Below are positions 27,150 to 36,227 of a stretch of 64,000 nucleotides of DNA, in pieces. Below the pieces are notes generated by a model. That model was not told the DNA's origin. It was given only the letters and a program-made list of their open reading frames with translations, and ran no database searches. Each line of letters begins with the position of its first letter. Positions within the stretch are counted from its first letter, which is position 1. The position numbers and the translations under genes are program-made. Location of the stretch: contig NZ_CP019646.1 in NCBI RefSeq assembly GCF_001999965.1, positions 1,240,001 through 1,304,000 of the forward strand, in the 5' to 3' direction. The stretch comes from Limihaloglobus sulfuriphilus (GTDB lineage: Bacteria; Planctomycetota; Phycisphaerae; Sedimentisphaerales; Sedimentisphaeraceae).

Positions 27150-27980
27150 ATGAACGTATTAGTAGCAGAAAAATGCGGCTTTTGCCAGGGTGTCCGCCGG
27201 GCAATACAGATAGCCAATAAAACACTCGAAGCAAACGGCACGGTTTACAGCCTGGGCCCGATAATACATAACACAGACGTTGTCAAGTCACTTGAGGACA
27301 AAGGCTTAACTACTATTTCCGACATTGACAACCTCCAAAACGGCACCGTCCTGACACGCTCTCACGGCGCCACCCCCGATCAGCTCGAAAGAATCGTTGA
27401 TAACGGGCTTGACCTTGTTGACGGCACATGTTCGTTTGTTAAGCACGTCCAGTTAGTTGCCAAATCGCTGGAAAAAGAAGGCTACAGCGTGGTAATTATC
27501 GGCGATGCGGGACATCCCGAGGTGCAGGCACTGGCAGGTTCTGTAAAACAGTCAACTGTCGTACGAGATGAAAGCGAGCTTGATAAACTGCCCAACCGCA
27601 TGAAGTTAGGCATCATAAGCCAGACAACGCAGTCTAAAGAGCACTTTGCGGAAATGACTGCCCTGATAATGAAACGGGGGTTTAAGGAGATAAAAGTAGT
27701 AAACACTTTATGCAAAGAGGCTTCCAAACGCCAGGAAGCGGCGGTCGAGCTTGCCGGAAGGGTGGAGGTAATGTTTGTTCTTGGCGGCAGGCACAGCGCT
27801 AATACAAAAAAACTCGCTGATTTGTGTAAAATAAAAAATAAAAACACATTTCATTTGCAAAACTGGTCAGAAATTGATAAAAGAATAGTTTCGGGTTTTC
27901 AGACTGCCGGCGTAACGGCGGGTGCGTCAACTCCCGACTGGGTGATCAACGAGTTTGTTGAGAATCTCAAAAAATTATGA
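27150..27980 (+). CDS. ispH: 4-hydroxy-3-methylbut-2-enyl diphosphate reductase
   Basis: The last MEP-pathway enzyme, an iron-sulphur protein turning HMBPP into IPP and DMAPP. Motifs in order are: EKCGFCQGVRRA (Cys12 ligand), YSLGPIIHN, TRSHGA, VDGTCSFVKHV (second Cys), GDAGHPEV, SQTTQS, NTLCKEASKRQEA (third Cys), GGRHSANTKKL and GVTAGASTPDW. It is 276 aa, the compact form. No strong ribosome site is seen before the ATG. It lies 166 bases before rpsA; the ispH-rpsA neighbourhood recurs in several bacterial groups, where the two can be fused. Confidence 0.96.
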   Translation: MNVLVAEKCGFCQGVRRAIQIANKTLEANGTVYSLGPIIHNTDVVKSLEDKGLTTISDIDNLQNGTVLTRSHGATPDQLERIVDNGLDLVDGTCSFVKHVQLVAKSLEKEGYSVVIIGDAGHPEVQALAGSVKQSTVVRDESELDKLPNRMKLGIISQTTQSKEHFAEMTALIMKRGFKEIKVVNTLCKEASKRQEAAVELAGRVEVMFVLGGRHSANTKKLADLCKIKNKNTFHLQNWSEIDKRIVSGFQTAGVTAGASTPDWVINEFVENLKKL

Positions 27981-28018
27981 AATCAGAATATATTGTTTAA
28001 CTAACGAATTACAAGGCA

Positions 28019-28062
28019 CGTACAATCCGGCTGTGTACGCCGGGGCCTGCAAATCTGTGCAG
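28019..28062 (+). promoter_or_regulatory. Two hairpins in the rpsA upstream region
   Basis: CGTACA/TGTACG (28019-28024 with 28034-28039) and CTGCA/TGCAG (28047-28051 with 28058-28062) could form consecutive short stems about 85-130 bases before the rpsA ATG. S1 genes are often autoregulated through leader structure; that role here is only inferred. Confidence 0.35.
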
Positions 28063-28146
28063 TGTTTGCGCAGTGTGCGTTTTGGTGTGATCGCGGGGCA
28101 CAGAATGCACTATAAAAATTAACTTCGCGTAACAGGTAAAATTTTA

Positions 28147-29934
28147 ATGGTTGATTTTAATATTTATTCACGTCTTGGAATCTCCGAAGAGGAGATCAAC
28201 AACGAGTTGAACCAACTCTTCACAAAAGAGCACGAAGAATTACTCGGCGAAGCTATCGTTGACCAGATTCAGACACTTGTACCCGGCAACATCCTTTCCG
28301 GGCGAATTGTTGAGCAGATCGGCAACGATGTTATTCTTGAGATTGGTCTCAAGAGCGAAGGCTATGTTGATGCTTCAGAGTTTGATGACCCTGAAGAAAT
28401 CGTCCCGGGTAACGAAATAGAGGTTTATCTAGAGGATGTTGACGCCGACGGCGGTCTTATCGCGCTGAGCAAACGCAAAGCCGACCGGATACGCGGCTGG
28501 GAAAAACTCATCACGACAAACAAAGAAGGCGATATCATTACAGGCCGCGTAACACGCAGAATCAAAGGCGGTCTGCTGGTAGATATCGGAGTTCCGGTAT
28601 TCCTGCCCGCATCGCAGGTTGACATTCGCAAACCCGGTGATATCAGCCGGTTCATCGGTGAGGATATTGAATGTAAAATCCTCAAGATCGACGAAGAAAA
28701 CAGAAACATCGTTGTATCACGCCGTAAGATTATCGAGGAAGAGCGCCAAAGCGCCAAAGAAAAGCTGCTCAGCGAAATCGAAGTTGGACAGCTGCGTAAA
28801 GGAATCGTCAAGAATATCGCCGATTTCGGTGTATTCGTTGACCTCGGCGGCCTTGACGGTCTGCTTCACATCTCTGACCTCAGCTGGGGACGTATTTCGC
28901 ACCCATCAGAAGTTGTCAAACTCGACGAAGAGATCGAAGCTGTCGTTATCGGCGTAGATCGCGAATCAGAGAAGATATCTCTGGGTCTCAAGCAGAAACA
29001 GGAAAGCCCGTGGGAAAGCGTGGAAGATCGCTACCCTGTAAACTCCAAGGTAAAGGGCACCGTTGTAAATATCATGAACTACGGTATCTTCCTGCGTCTT
29101 GAAGACGGCGTTGAGGGTCTTGTCCATGTCAGCGAGATGAGCTGGACAAAACGCATCATTCACCCCGAAGACATGTTCCAGCAGGGTGAAGAGGTAGAAG
29201 CGGTTGTACTTGATGTCAACAAAGACAAACAGGAAATATCCTTGGGCACAAAACAGCTCGAGGTCAATCCCTGGTCTATTGCTTCTCAGAAATACCCTCC
29301 GGGAACAGTTGTCAATGCAACAGTTACCGGCCTGACCAATTACGGTGCGTTCGCTTCTATAGAGCCCGGTATCGACGGTTTGATACATGTTTCAGACCTG
29401 AGCTGGACAAAGAAGTACAACCACCCCAACGAAGCTATGAGCAAAGGACAGGAAATCCAGTGCGTTGTGCTTGATGTTGAAGAAGAGAAACAGCGTATCT
29501 CGCTCGGCATCAAACAGCTCACGGAAGACCCCTGGATCAGGGCGATACCCGATACTTACATGCCTGGACAGGTCGTCAAGGGCAAGGTTACAAAAATCAC
29601 CAACTTTGGTGTATTTGTTGAGCTTGAGCCGGATCTCGAAGGCCTGCTGCATATCTCTGAGCTTGCCGACGAAAAAGTCGATAAACCACAGGATGTTGTC
29701 GAAGTCGGTCAGGAACTCGAGGTCAAGATACTGCGTGTTGACACTGATTCACGCAAAATCGGCCTGAGCCTTCGCCGTGTACAATGGGCGGCAGAAGACG
29801 CAAAGACCGAACCTCAAGCCCCATCAGATGATGCGCAGCAGACATCGTCAGGCGGACAGAGCCGCCGCGGCGGTCTTGATGGCGGGCTGGATATCGGAAC
29901 CGATTTTATTTCAGCACCAAAAGATAATCAGTAA
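28147..29934 (+). CDS. rpsA: 30S ribosomal protein S1
   Basis: A 595-aa RNA-binding ribosomal protein that brings mRNA to the 30S subunit. Six S1 domains follow one another, at about residues 50-115, 130-195, 210-278, 296-366, 383-453 and 470-540, with repeated GxV..I.NFGVFVxL...GLLHISEL signatures. The C-terminal 50 residues are low-complexity (Gln, Ser, Gly, Asp rich). Only a weak ribosome site (AGGT) precedes the ATG, as is common for S1 genes. A terminator hairpin follows 22 bases after the stop. Confidence 0.95.
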   Translation: MVDFNIYSRLGISEEEINNELNQLFTKEHEELLGEAIVDQIQTLVPGNILSGRIVEQIGNDVILEIGLKSEGYVDASEFDDPEEIVPGNEIEVYLEDVDADGGLIALSKRKADRIRGWEKLITTNKEGDIITGRVTRRIKGGLLVDIGVPVFLPASQVDIRKPGDISRFIGEDIECKILKIDEENRNIVVSRRKIIEEERQSAKEKLLSEIEVGQLRKGIVKNIADFGVFVDLGGLDGLLHISDLSWGRISHPSEVVKLDEEIEAVVIGVDRESEKISLGLKQKQESPWESVEDRYPVNSKVKGTVVNIMNYGIFLRLEDGVEGLVHVSEMSWTKRIIHPEDMFQQGEEVEAVVLDVNKDKQEISLGTKQLEVNPWSIASQKYPPGTVVNATVTGLTNYGAFASIEPGIDGLIHVSDLSWTKKYNHPNEAMSKGQEIQCVVLDVEEEKQRISLGIKQLTEDPWIRAIPDTYMPGQVVKGKVTKITNFGVFVELEPDLEGLLHISELADEKVDKPQDVVEVGQELEVKILRVDTDSRKIGLSLRRVQWAAEDAKTEPQAPSDDAQQTSSGGQSRRGGLDGGLDIGTDFISAPKDNQ

Positions 29935-29956
29935 ATTATCTTATCAGTTGAACTTC

Positions 29957-29993
29957 AAACCCGGAAAGCTTGTTAAAGTTTTCCGGGTTTTTC
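29957..29993 (+). terminator. Intrinsic terminator after rpsA
   Basis: AAACCCGGAAA (29957-29967) pairs with TTTCCGGGTTT (about 29980-29990) around an 11-12 base loop, and the T-rich TTTTTC follows. It separates rpsA from gyrA. Confidence 0.85.
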
Positions 29994-30066
29994 TTTGCCC
30001 TTCCGCAGCCGCTTTGCCTCACTCGTTGTCAATCCCAGTCCAAATGTAAATATTTCAGAGATAAAT

Positions 30067-30095
30067 TTGACTTATAACGCATTTTTGGATATAAT
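30067..30095 (+). promoter_or_regulatory. Promoter of gyrA
   Basis: TTGACT (30067-30072), a 17-base spacer and a consensus TATAAT (30090-30095) lie 60 bases before the gyrA ATG, placing the transcript start near 30102. Confidence 0.75.
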
Positions 30096-30154
30096 GATAG
30101 TTTCTTAAATAATCTGACGAAACCCATACAAATACCTGGAGTTAAAAGATTTAG

Positions 30155-32728
30155 ATGTCTAACGAAATAAACACAGAAGTCATGGAAACCTTCGAGAGTA
30201 TGCCGATTCTCGAAGAGATGAAAACTTCTTACCTCAACTACGCAATGAGCGTCATTGTCTCGCGTGCTTTGCCCGATGTACGCGACGGTTTAAAGCCGTC
30301 TCAGAGACGTATTCTTGTCGCGATGAATGACCTGAGCCTGGGCCCGCGAAGCAAACACCGTAAATGTGCCAAGATCGCCGGCGATACAAGCGGTAACTAC
30401 CACCCGCACGGCGAGAGTGTCGTTTACCCGACACTGGTGCGTATGGGCCAGCACTGGAGCATGAGAAGTATGCTCGTTGACCCGCAGGGTAACTTCGGAA
30501 GCATCGACGGCGACCCCCCCGCCGCTATGCGTTACACCGAAGCCAGAATGACAAGCGTGGCAATGGAAATGCTCCAGGACCTCAAACAGGACACGGTGGA
30601 TTTTATCCCCAACTACGATGAAACACGCAATGAGCCTGTGGTACTGCCCTCAAAATTTCCGAACCTGCTTATCAACGGCTCAACTGGTATTGCCGTGGGT
30701 ATGGCGACAAACATGGCGCCGCACAACCTCAACGAAATATGTGATGCGGCATTTATGATAATGGACAATCCGGATTGCTCTATTGCCGAGCTGATGGATG
30801 TTCTGCCCGGGCCGGATTTCCCTACAGGAGGCTTAATATGCGGCAGAAAAGGAATTTACGATGCATTCACTACCGGCAAGGGACACGTAAAACTCCGCTG
30901 TAAGCACACTATAGAAGAAACTAAGAGCGGAAAACAGAGAATTGTCGTTACCGAGATACCCTACACCGTTGTAAAAACTAACATCGTTTCCAAAATAGCC
31001 GACTGTGTGCATGAGGGCATTCTCACGGAAGTCTCCGATGTACGTGATGAGTCAGACAGAAAAGGACTTAGAATCGTTGTCGAGCTAAAGAGAGATGCCA
31101 ACGCAGATGTTGTTATCAACAAACTGTTCCGCTATACCCAGCTCTCGACAACCTTTGCGATAAACAACGTTGCACTTGTAAACAGCCGCCCGGAAACGCT
31201 GAATATCAAGCAGCTTATCATTGCATATCTTGACCACCGAAAAGAGGTTATCCGCAGACGTACCCGTTTCCTGCTGAACAAGTCTCAAGCCAGAGCGCAT
31301 ATACTTGAAGGTTTGATACTCGCGGTAAGCGATATAGATGAGATAATTGAGCTGATCAAGGCTTCCCCTGATGCCCCGACCGCGAAGGTCAATCTGATGC
31401 AGAAGCCGCTGCGGCTCATTGAAACGGCAACGCTCAAAAATCTGCTCCCGGAAGATTTTCTCAACACCATGGTTCAAAAGGACCAGTTCCTTACCGGACC
31501 GCAGGCTGACGCCATACTGACAATGCAGCTTCAGAAACTCACCGGACTGGAAACAGAAAAACTCGCAAAAGAATTTGCCGCCCTGATGGACGAGATAAAG
31601 GGTTACCAGGCAATCCTGGCAGACGAGAAACTCGTCCTGAATATGATAAAGGACGACCTGCAGGAACTCAAAGACAAATACGGCGACAGCCGCCGCACCG
31701 AAATATCTGACGCGTTTGAAGACCTCGACGAAGAAGACCTCATAGCGGACGAGGAAACTGTGGTAATCATCAGCCACCAGGGTTACATAAAACGTATGCC
31801 TATTGACACTTACCGCAAACAAGGACGCGGCGGCAGAGGAATACTCGGCTCGGATTCAAAAGACGATGACTTTGTAGAACACCTCTTCGTGGCTTCGACG
31901 CACGATTATCTTATGATATTCACAAGTGACGGCAAATGCTACTGGCTGAAGGTTTACAAAGTGCCGGGCATGTCACGCCAGAGCAAAGGCAGAAGCATCG
32001 CCAATCTGCTTGAGCTCGGCGATGAGAAAATAATGTCGATTAAAAACGTCCGTACGTTTGACGACAGGCAGCTCGTATTCGCCACACGCAAAGGCATCAT
32101 AAAGAAGACCACGCTAAGTGCCTACGGAAATGTCAGATCCAACGGAATCAAGGCGATTAACCTTGATGACGATGATGATCTTATATCCGTTAAAATAACC
32201 GGCGGAAACGATGACATTCTTCTGGCTACGGCAAACGGCATGTCAATTCGGTTCAATGAATCAGATGTCCGTTCTGTAGGCCGCGTATCACGAGGCGTCA
32301 AGGGTATTACCCTGCGTAAAGGCGACGAGGTCGTCGGCATGGTAAAACTCGAAGACGGCGACACGGTACTGACGGTCTGCGAAAACGGCTACGGCAAACG
32401 GACTGAACTGGAAGAATACCGGACGCAGTCACGCGGCGGAAAGGGCATTATAAACATCAAGGTTACCGAGCGTAACGGCAAGGTTGTCGGCGTGCTGGCG
32501 GTAACTGATGATGACGATGTTATGATGATGACGCGAAACGGAATCGTTATACGCACCGGCCTGGACCAGATGCGGACTATCGGAAGAAACACAGCGGGCG
32601 TTAGAATGATAAAAGTCGGCGAATCTGATGTTGTATCCTCGATAGCACGGCTGATCAAAGATGATTCAGAGGAAGATACGGACGAAACCGTTGAGACTGC
32701 TGAAACTGAAACTTCGGAAACAGAATAA
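30155..32728 (+). CDS. gyrA: DNA gyrase subunit A
   Basis: An 857-aa type II topoisomerase subunit that breaks and rejoins DNA. The N-terminal winged-helix/tower region starts SYLNYAMSVIVSRALPDVRDGLKPSQRR; the catalytic tyrosine is Tyr127 in AAMRYTEARM. The GyrA box QGRGGRG (about residue 553) and the six-bladed C-terminal beta-pinwheel mark it as gyrase, not topoisomerase IV. The quinolone-resistance region reads HPHGESVVYPTLVRM: the E. coli Ser83 equivalent is Ser88, but the Asp87 equivalent is Pro92. The tail is acidic (EETDETVETAE). GGAG lies 12 bases before the ATG. gyrB is not in the window. Confidence 0.97.
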   Translation: MSNEINTEVMETFESMPILEEMKTSYLNYAMSVIVSRALPDVRDGLKPSQRRILVAMNDLSLGPRSKHRKCAKIAGDTSGNYHPHGESVVYPTLVRMGQHWSMRSMLVDPQGNFGSIDGDPPAAMRYTEARMTSVAMEMLQDLKQDTVDFIPNYDETRNEPVVLPSKFPNLLINGSTGIAVGMATNMAPHNLNEICDAAFMIMDNPDCSIAELMDVLPGPDFPTGGLICGRKGIYDAFTTGKGHVKLRCKHTIEETKSGKQRIVVTEIPYTVVKTNIVSKIADCVHEGILTEVSDVRDESDRKGLRIVVELKRDANADVVINKLFRYTQLSTTFAINNVALVNSRPETLNIKQLIIAYLDHRKEVIRRRTRFLLNKSQARAHILEGLILAVSDIDEIIELIKASPDAPTAKVNLMQKPLRLIETATLKNLLPEDFLNTMVQKDQFLTGPQADAILTMQLQKLTGLETEKLAKEFAALMDEIKGYQAILADEKLVLNMIKDDLQELKDKYGDSRRTEISDAFEDLDEEDLIADEETVVIISHQGYIKRMPIDTYRKQGRGGRGILGSDSKDDDFVEHLFVASTHDYLMIFTSDGKCYWLKVYKVPGMSRQSKGRSIANLLELGDEKIMSIKNVRTFDDRQLVFATRKGIIKKTTLSAYGNVRSNGIKAINLDDDDDLISVKITGGNDDILLATANGMSIRFNESDVRSVGRVSRGVKGITLRKGDEVVGMVKLEDGDTVLTVCENGYGKRTELEEYRTQSRGGKGIINIKVTERNGKVVGVLAVTDDDDVMMMTRNGIVIRTGLDQMRTIGRNTAGVRMIKVGESDVVSSIARLIKDDSEEDTDETVETAETETSETE

Positions 32729-32737
32729 AACTAAATA

Positions 32738-32775
32738 ACACCCCCCTGCGGCTGCAACACGCCGTCTGGGGGTGT
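32738..32775 (+). terminator. Possible terminator hairpin after gyrA
   Basis: ACACCCCC (32738-32745) pairs with GGGGGTGT (32768-32775) around a 22-base loop, 10 bases after gyrA. No T-run follows on this strand, so it may be a Rho-type or mRNA-stabilising stem; it also lies close to the holA start. Confidence 0.45.
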
Positions 32776-32813
32776 ATAAAACAATGCCCGCTCTGCCGGC
32801 AATTCATATTTAT

Positions 32814-33812
32814 ATGGCAAAACAAAAGCAGACAAAACCCGCACCGATATACGTGATTGCGGGAAAGGATTCATTTCTGGTTTCACGCCAGCTGGAGCCG
32901 ATTATAGATTCACTGCTCGAACCCGACGAAAAGGAGATGGGCTACCTCGTAGTGGAAGGTGCCAAAGCCGATGCCGCGGAGATTCTCGATGAACTGCGAA
33001 CCTTGCCGTTCCTTTCATCAAGGCGTGTGGTGTATGTGCGGCAGGCGGATTCATTTGTGAGCGATAACCGCCCGGTACTCGAAAACTATCTTGACTCTCC
33101 GGCTAAAAGCGGCGTGCTTATTATGCACGTTGAAACATGGAGAAAGAACACAAAACTTGCAAAAAAAGTTGACCAGTGCGGCGTCGCCATAGATACCGGC
33201 GAGATAAAGCCCTGGGAGCTTGCGGATTTTGCCCTGCGGTACGCACAATCCGAACACGGCAAAACCCTGACAAAACGTTCTGCTGAGCTGCTTGTCGAGT
33301 TTACAGGCGATGAACCCGGAAGAATCTGCTCTGAAATAGACAAACTTGCGGTGTACGCTATCAATGACAAAAACATCACCGAAGAGCATATATCGACACT
33401 TACCGGAAACAACCGCGAATATGACATATTCAAGGTCATTGATGCTATGGCAACGGCCAACACTTCACAGGCGGTAGCAAGACTGAGAAACATGTTCACC
33501 GCCAGCCCGGACGCGGCATTTACAGTGGTAGCAGCACTTGCATCGCATTTTAGACGCATGTTCAGGGTCAAAAACCTTCAGCAGCAGCGATTGTCTCAAC
33601 AGCAGATATGCACTAAAATGGGAATGAGCAGCTGGTGGCTGAATAAATTTCTTCGGCAGGCAAACCTTCAAAAGTGGCAGTTCAGTGACCTGGCAGGAAT
33701 CATTAAAGCCCTTGCCAGAACAGATTATGAGGCCAAAACAGGACAGACTGACCTTACAGCCGCCGTTGAGCAAATCATTGTAAAGGCGTGCCTGCGAATG
33801 AAACGGCGATGA
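32814..33812 (+). CDS. holA: DNA polymerase III subunit delta
   Basis: A 332-aa clamp-loader subunit that opens the beta clamp. The family start PIYVIAGKDSFLVSRQLEPI and the motifs LPFLSSRRVVYVRQAD, LLVEFTGDEPGRICSEIDKL and NREYDIFKVIDAMATAN match HolA domains I-III. The ATG at 32814 is taken as start; upstream in-frame GTG (32772) and ATG (32784) codons lie in or next to the hairpin after gyrA and lengthen the protein beyond the family. It converges on the HEAT-protein gene 20 bases away. Confidence 0.9.
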   Translation: MAKQKQTKPAPIYVIAGKDSFLVSRQLEPIIDSLLEPDEKEMGYLVVEGAKADAAEILDELRTLPFLSSRRVVYVRQADSFVSDNRPVLENYLDSPAKSGVLIMHVETWRKNTKLAKKVDQCGVAIDTGEIKPWELADFALRYAQSEHGKTLTKRSAELLVEFTGDEPGRICSEIDKLAVYAINDKNITEEHISTLTGNNREYDIFKVIDAMATANTSQAVARLRNMFTASPDAAFTVVAALASHFRRMFRVKNLQQQRLSQQQICTKMGMSSWWLNKFLRQANLQKWQFSDLAGIIKALARTDYEAKTGQTDLTAAVEQIIVKACLRMKRR

Positions 33813-33831
33813 AGGGAGCTCTGCCTTCTGA

Positions 33832-36093
33832 TCAGCCTTCGGCTTTTGCCGGCTCAGCCGGCTGATTAGGCTGCTCTTTTGCCGCCTCGGACGGTTTTTC
33901 AGCCTCCTCTTTTGCCGGCTCAGGCTGTTGAGCCTTTTCCTGCTCCTGAGGATTAACCAGTTTAGAACGCCAATCACCCAGACGTTTATTCCAGTCAGCC
34001 CTGGTCTTTTCCGGGTCTATCTCACTAAGCCGCTTTAGAAGATCATGTTTCGCGGCCGATTTTACTTCCGGATTGCTGAAATACTCGTCAAGCGGTTTCA
34101 CAAGACCACCCTTATCAGCCGTATCGCCCGCATCTACTAAAACCTTTGCGGCAGCGGCAATGCTGTCTGCGTCCCCTGCCGCGGCGGCAGCATTCATTAT
34201 TTCAAGAAGCAGCTCTTCGTGATTTGGCCAGGCACCGGCGGCCGCAAACTTTTCAAGATATTTGATCGCGCGGGCAAAATCATTCTGCTTAAGACAATAA
34301 CGTACAAGCATTACACGAACGTCTGTCTGGATTGGAGCCTTACTCTCGGCTATCTCAAGCAGACCTGTTTTGTGTTCGGCTTTCAAATCACTTTCGATTA
34401 CTGTTTTGCAGAACTCTGCTATCCTGGCAGCTTCCCCGCTTCTGAAGAGCTTCACAAGAACTTCGTAGAATTCTTCGTTTACAGATGAAGCCTCTATAAG
34501 CCAGCCTACATCTGTAATAGCGGCGCCGTCCATTGCAACAGCAGCGGCAGACTGTACCAGGGCAGGTTCCTGGCTGAGATATAATTTGCTCTCACTTATA
34601 TTCTCTACCGCGGAAGCCAGATTGACCGAAGCAAGTCCTTCAAGGCCTTTGACACGGATTTGAACGGGACCTGATTCTAAAGCCCGTAAAAAGAGCGGCC
34701 TGAATATTTCAGAAGAATTATCCCGATTTATCGAAGCGGAATTGCACAACTGAACCATTGCATCAAGAACCCTTAGAGACAACTCAATATCAACAGGCTC
34801 CTGACTGGAAAACTGTTCGTATTTCTCCTTAATCAGATTCAACCCTTCAACAAGCATATTCGCATTTTTTGACGGTATCGAAAATATTCTGCCCGAGCCT
34901 CGGATTCCGGCAGCAGTATCTAAAGCGTTTTCTGATTTAAGCAGCTCAATAGTAAACTCAACCGCCCTGTCAACGGCCTGACCGGGCTCTCCATTTGTTC
35001 GCGGCGAAAGGAAATCATAGTAGCACGCCTGAACAAGAGCCTCGTACTGGAGTAAAAACACATCACGGCGGTTTTCTTTTTCCATTGCAGCCACTAACTG
35101 CTGCTGAGGACGAAGATCACTCATCAAAAGCATCAGTCGGGCGGCTTCACGCCTGACGGTGGTATCAGTGTCACTGATTATCGCAAGCAGAGGCTCAGCA
35201 AAACTTTCGGGCAGCTGTTGGCTGCTTTTCCATTCGCCAACCTTTCGAATCGCCCAGAGCCGTACCTGTGCAACTCTGCTGTTTAGACTGGAAATTATCG
35301 TTTTCTCCCGGGCTTCAGCCGGCTGGAGGCGGTACAGATCTTCAATAACACCAAGGTGCTCATCTGTGAGCCTTAAAAGAGACTCTTGAAGTGTGGCAAT
35401 CCGCTTCTGGCGTTTTTGCATCAGATCCCTGATAACTTCATCGGGAGATTTGCTGCCAAGCTCTTCTATTACGTTTTCCCAGAAAAGATCTTCATTTTCG
35501 TCAGAGGGAACCCATTTTTCCAAAGTCTCGGTAGCCCCCTGCGAAATCTCAGGAGTTTCAGATCTGCTCAGATCATACAAATCTTCAAGGGCCGCACGTT
35601 CTGAGACAAACCTGCTCAAAACGCCAAAGACATTCAGCCTTACCTGCATTTCGAGGTCCTGATTCTTTATCATATCCATCAGGAGCCCGCGAACTTCCGC
35701 GTAATCAAAAACCACCATCGCCCTGGAACAGGACTCCAAAAGCTCCCTGCTCTGGGTTTTAAGAAGCCCAACCATGGCTGGTGCCAGATTCTCGCGGTAA
35801 GTGATCTTCTCACTGATGTTGCGGGTTTCGGAGATTGCCAGGCATACCGCCCTTTTTGCAAGCAGGTTATTCTCCGCTGTAAGTGTCTCAACCAGAAAAT
35901 CCGAAGCGGATTTATCTACGCACTGCAAAAGCTGTTTTGCCGCGAGCTTGCGAAGCTCCAGCTCACTGCCTGTAACAAGCGCCGCTTTGGTTATCTCTAA
36001 CTGCTCTGTAGAAAGTTTCTCCGCACCGTTTTGCGCTGATGCAAAAAGGCTTGCGAATAAAACAAAAAATAATGCAAAAAAAGATTTACTCAT
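33832..36093 (-). CDS. Secreted HEAT-repeat-like protein
   Basis: A 753-aa exported protein: signal peptide (SFFALFFVLFASLFASAQ, residues 4-21), then nearly all alpha-helical repeats resembling HEAT repeats (for example LRKLAAKQLLQC, VRLWAIRKVGEW, VRREAARLMLLMSD, RVKGLEGLASVN). The end (about 715-753) is rich in Pro, Glu, Ala and Lys (EPAKEEAEKPSEAAKE). Such proteins usually act as protein-binding scaffolds; the partner is unknown. No strong ribosome site precedes the ATG. It is a single-gene unit, convergent with holA. Confidence 0.8.
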   Translation of the reverse strand: MSKSFFALFFVLFASLFASAQNGAEKLSTEQLEITKAALVTGSELELRKLAAKQLLQCVDKSASDFLVETLTAENNLLAKRAVCLAISETRNISEKITYRENLAPAMVGLLKTQSRELLESCSRAMVVFDYAEVRGLLMDMIKNQDLEMQVRLNVFGVLSRFVSERAALEDLYDLSRSETPEISQGATETLEKWVPSDENEDLFWENVIEELGSKSPDEVIRDLMQKRQKRIATLQESLLRLTDEHLGVIEDLYRLQPAEAREKTIISSLNSRVAQVRLWAIRKVGEWKSSQQLPESFAEPLLAIISDTDTTVRREAARLMLLMSDLRPQQQLVAAMEKENRRDVFLLQYEALVQACYYDFLSPRTNGEPGQAVDRAVEFTIELLKSENALDTAAGIRGSGRIFSIPSKNANMLVEGLNLIKEKYEQFSSQEPVDIELSLRVLDAMVQLCNSASINRDNSSEIFRPLFLRALESGPVQIRVKGLEGLASVNLASAVENISESKLYLSQEPALVQSAAAVAMDGAAITDVGWLIEASSVNEEFYEVLVKLFRSGEAARIAEFCKTVIESDLKAEHKTGLLEIAESKAPIQTDVRVMLVRYCLKQNDFARAIKYLEKFAAAGAWPNHEELLLEIMNAAAAAGDADSIAAAAKVLVDAGDTADKGGLVKPLDEYFSNPEVKSAAKHDLLKRLSEIDPEKTRADWNKRLGDWRSKLVNPQEQEKAQQPEPAKEEAEKPSEAAKEQPNQPAEPAKAEG

Positions 36094-36227
36094 TCTGAAA
36101 AAAACCGCAAAAACAGTAAAAACCTAAAATTCTATCTTACCTACGTAAAACATATTACGCCGGTTTGTTTTTTTTTCAACACTATTCAGGCGAAATCAAA
36201 CAAAATGAACACCAAAGGCATAAATAA

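Noticed and set aside
31085-31822. 245-codon minus-strand frame inside gyrA
   Set aside because: Shadow of gyrA with no independent signal.
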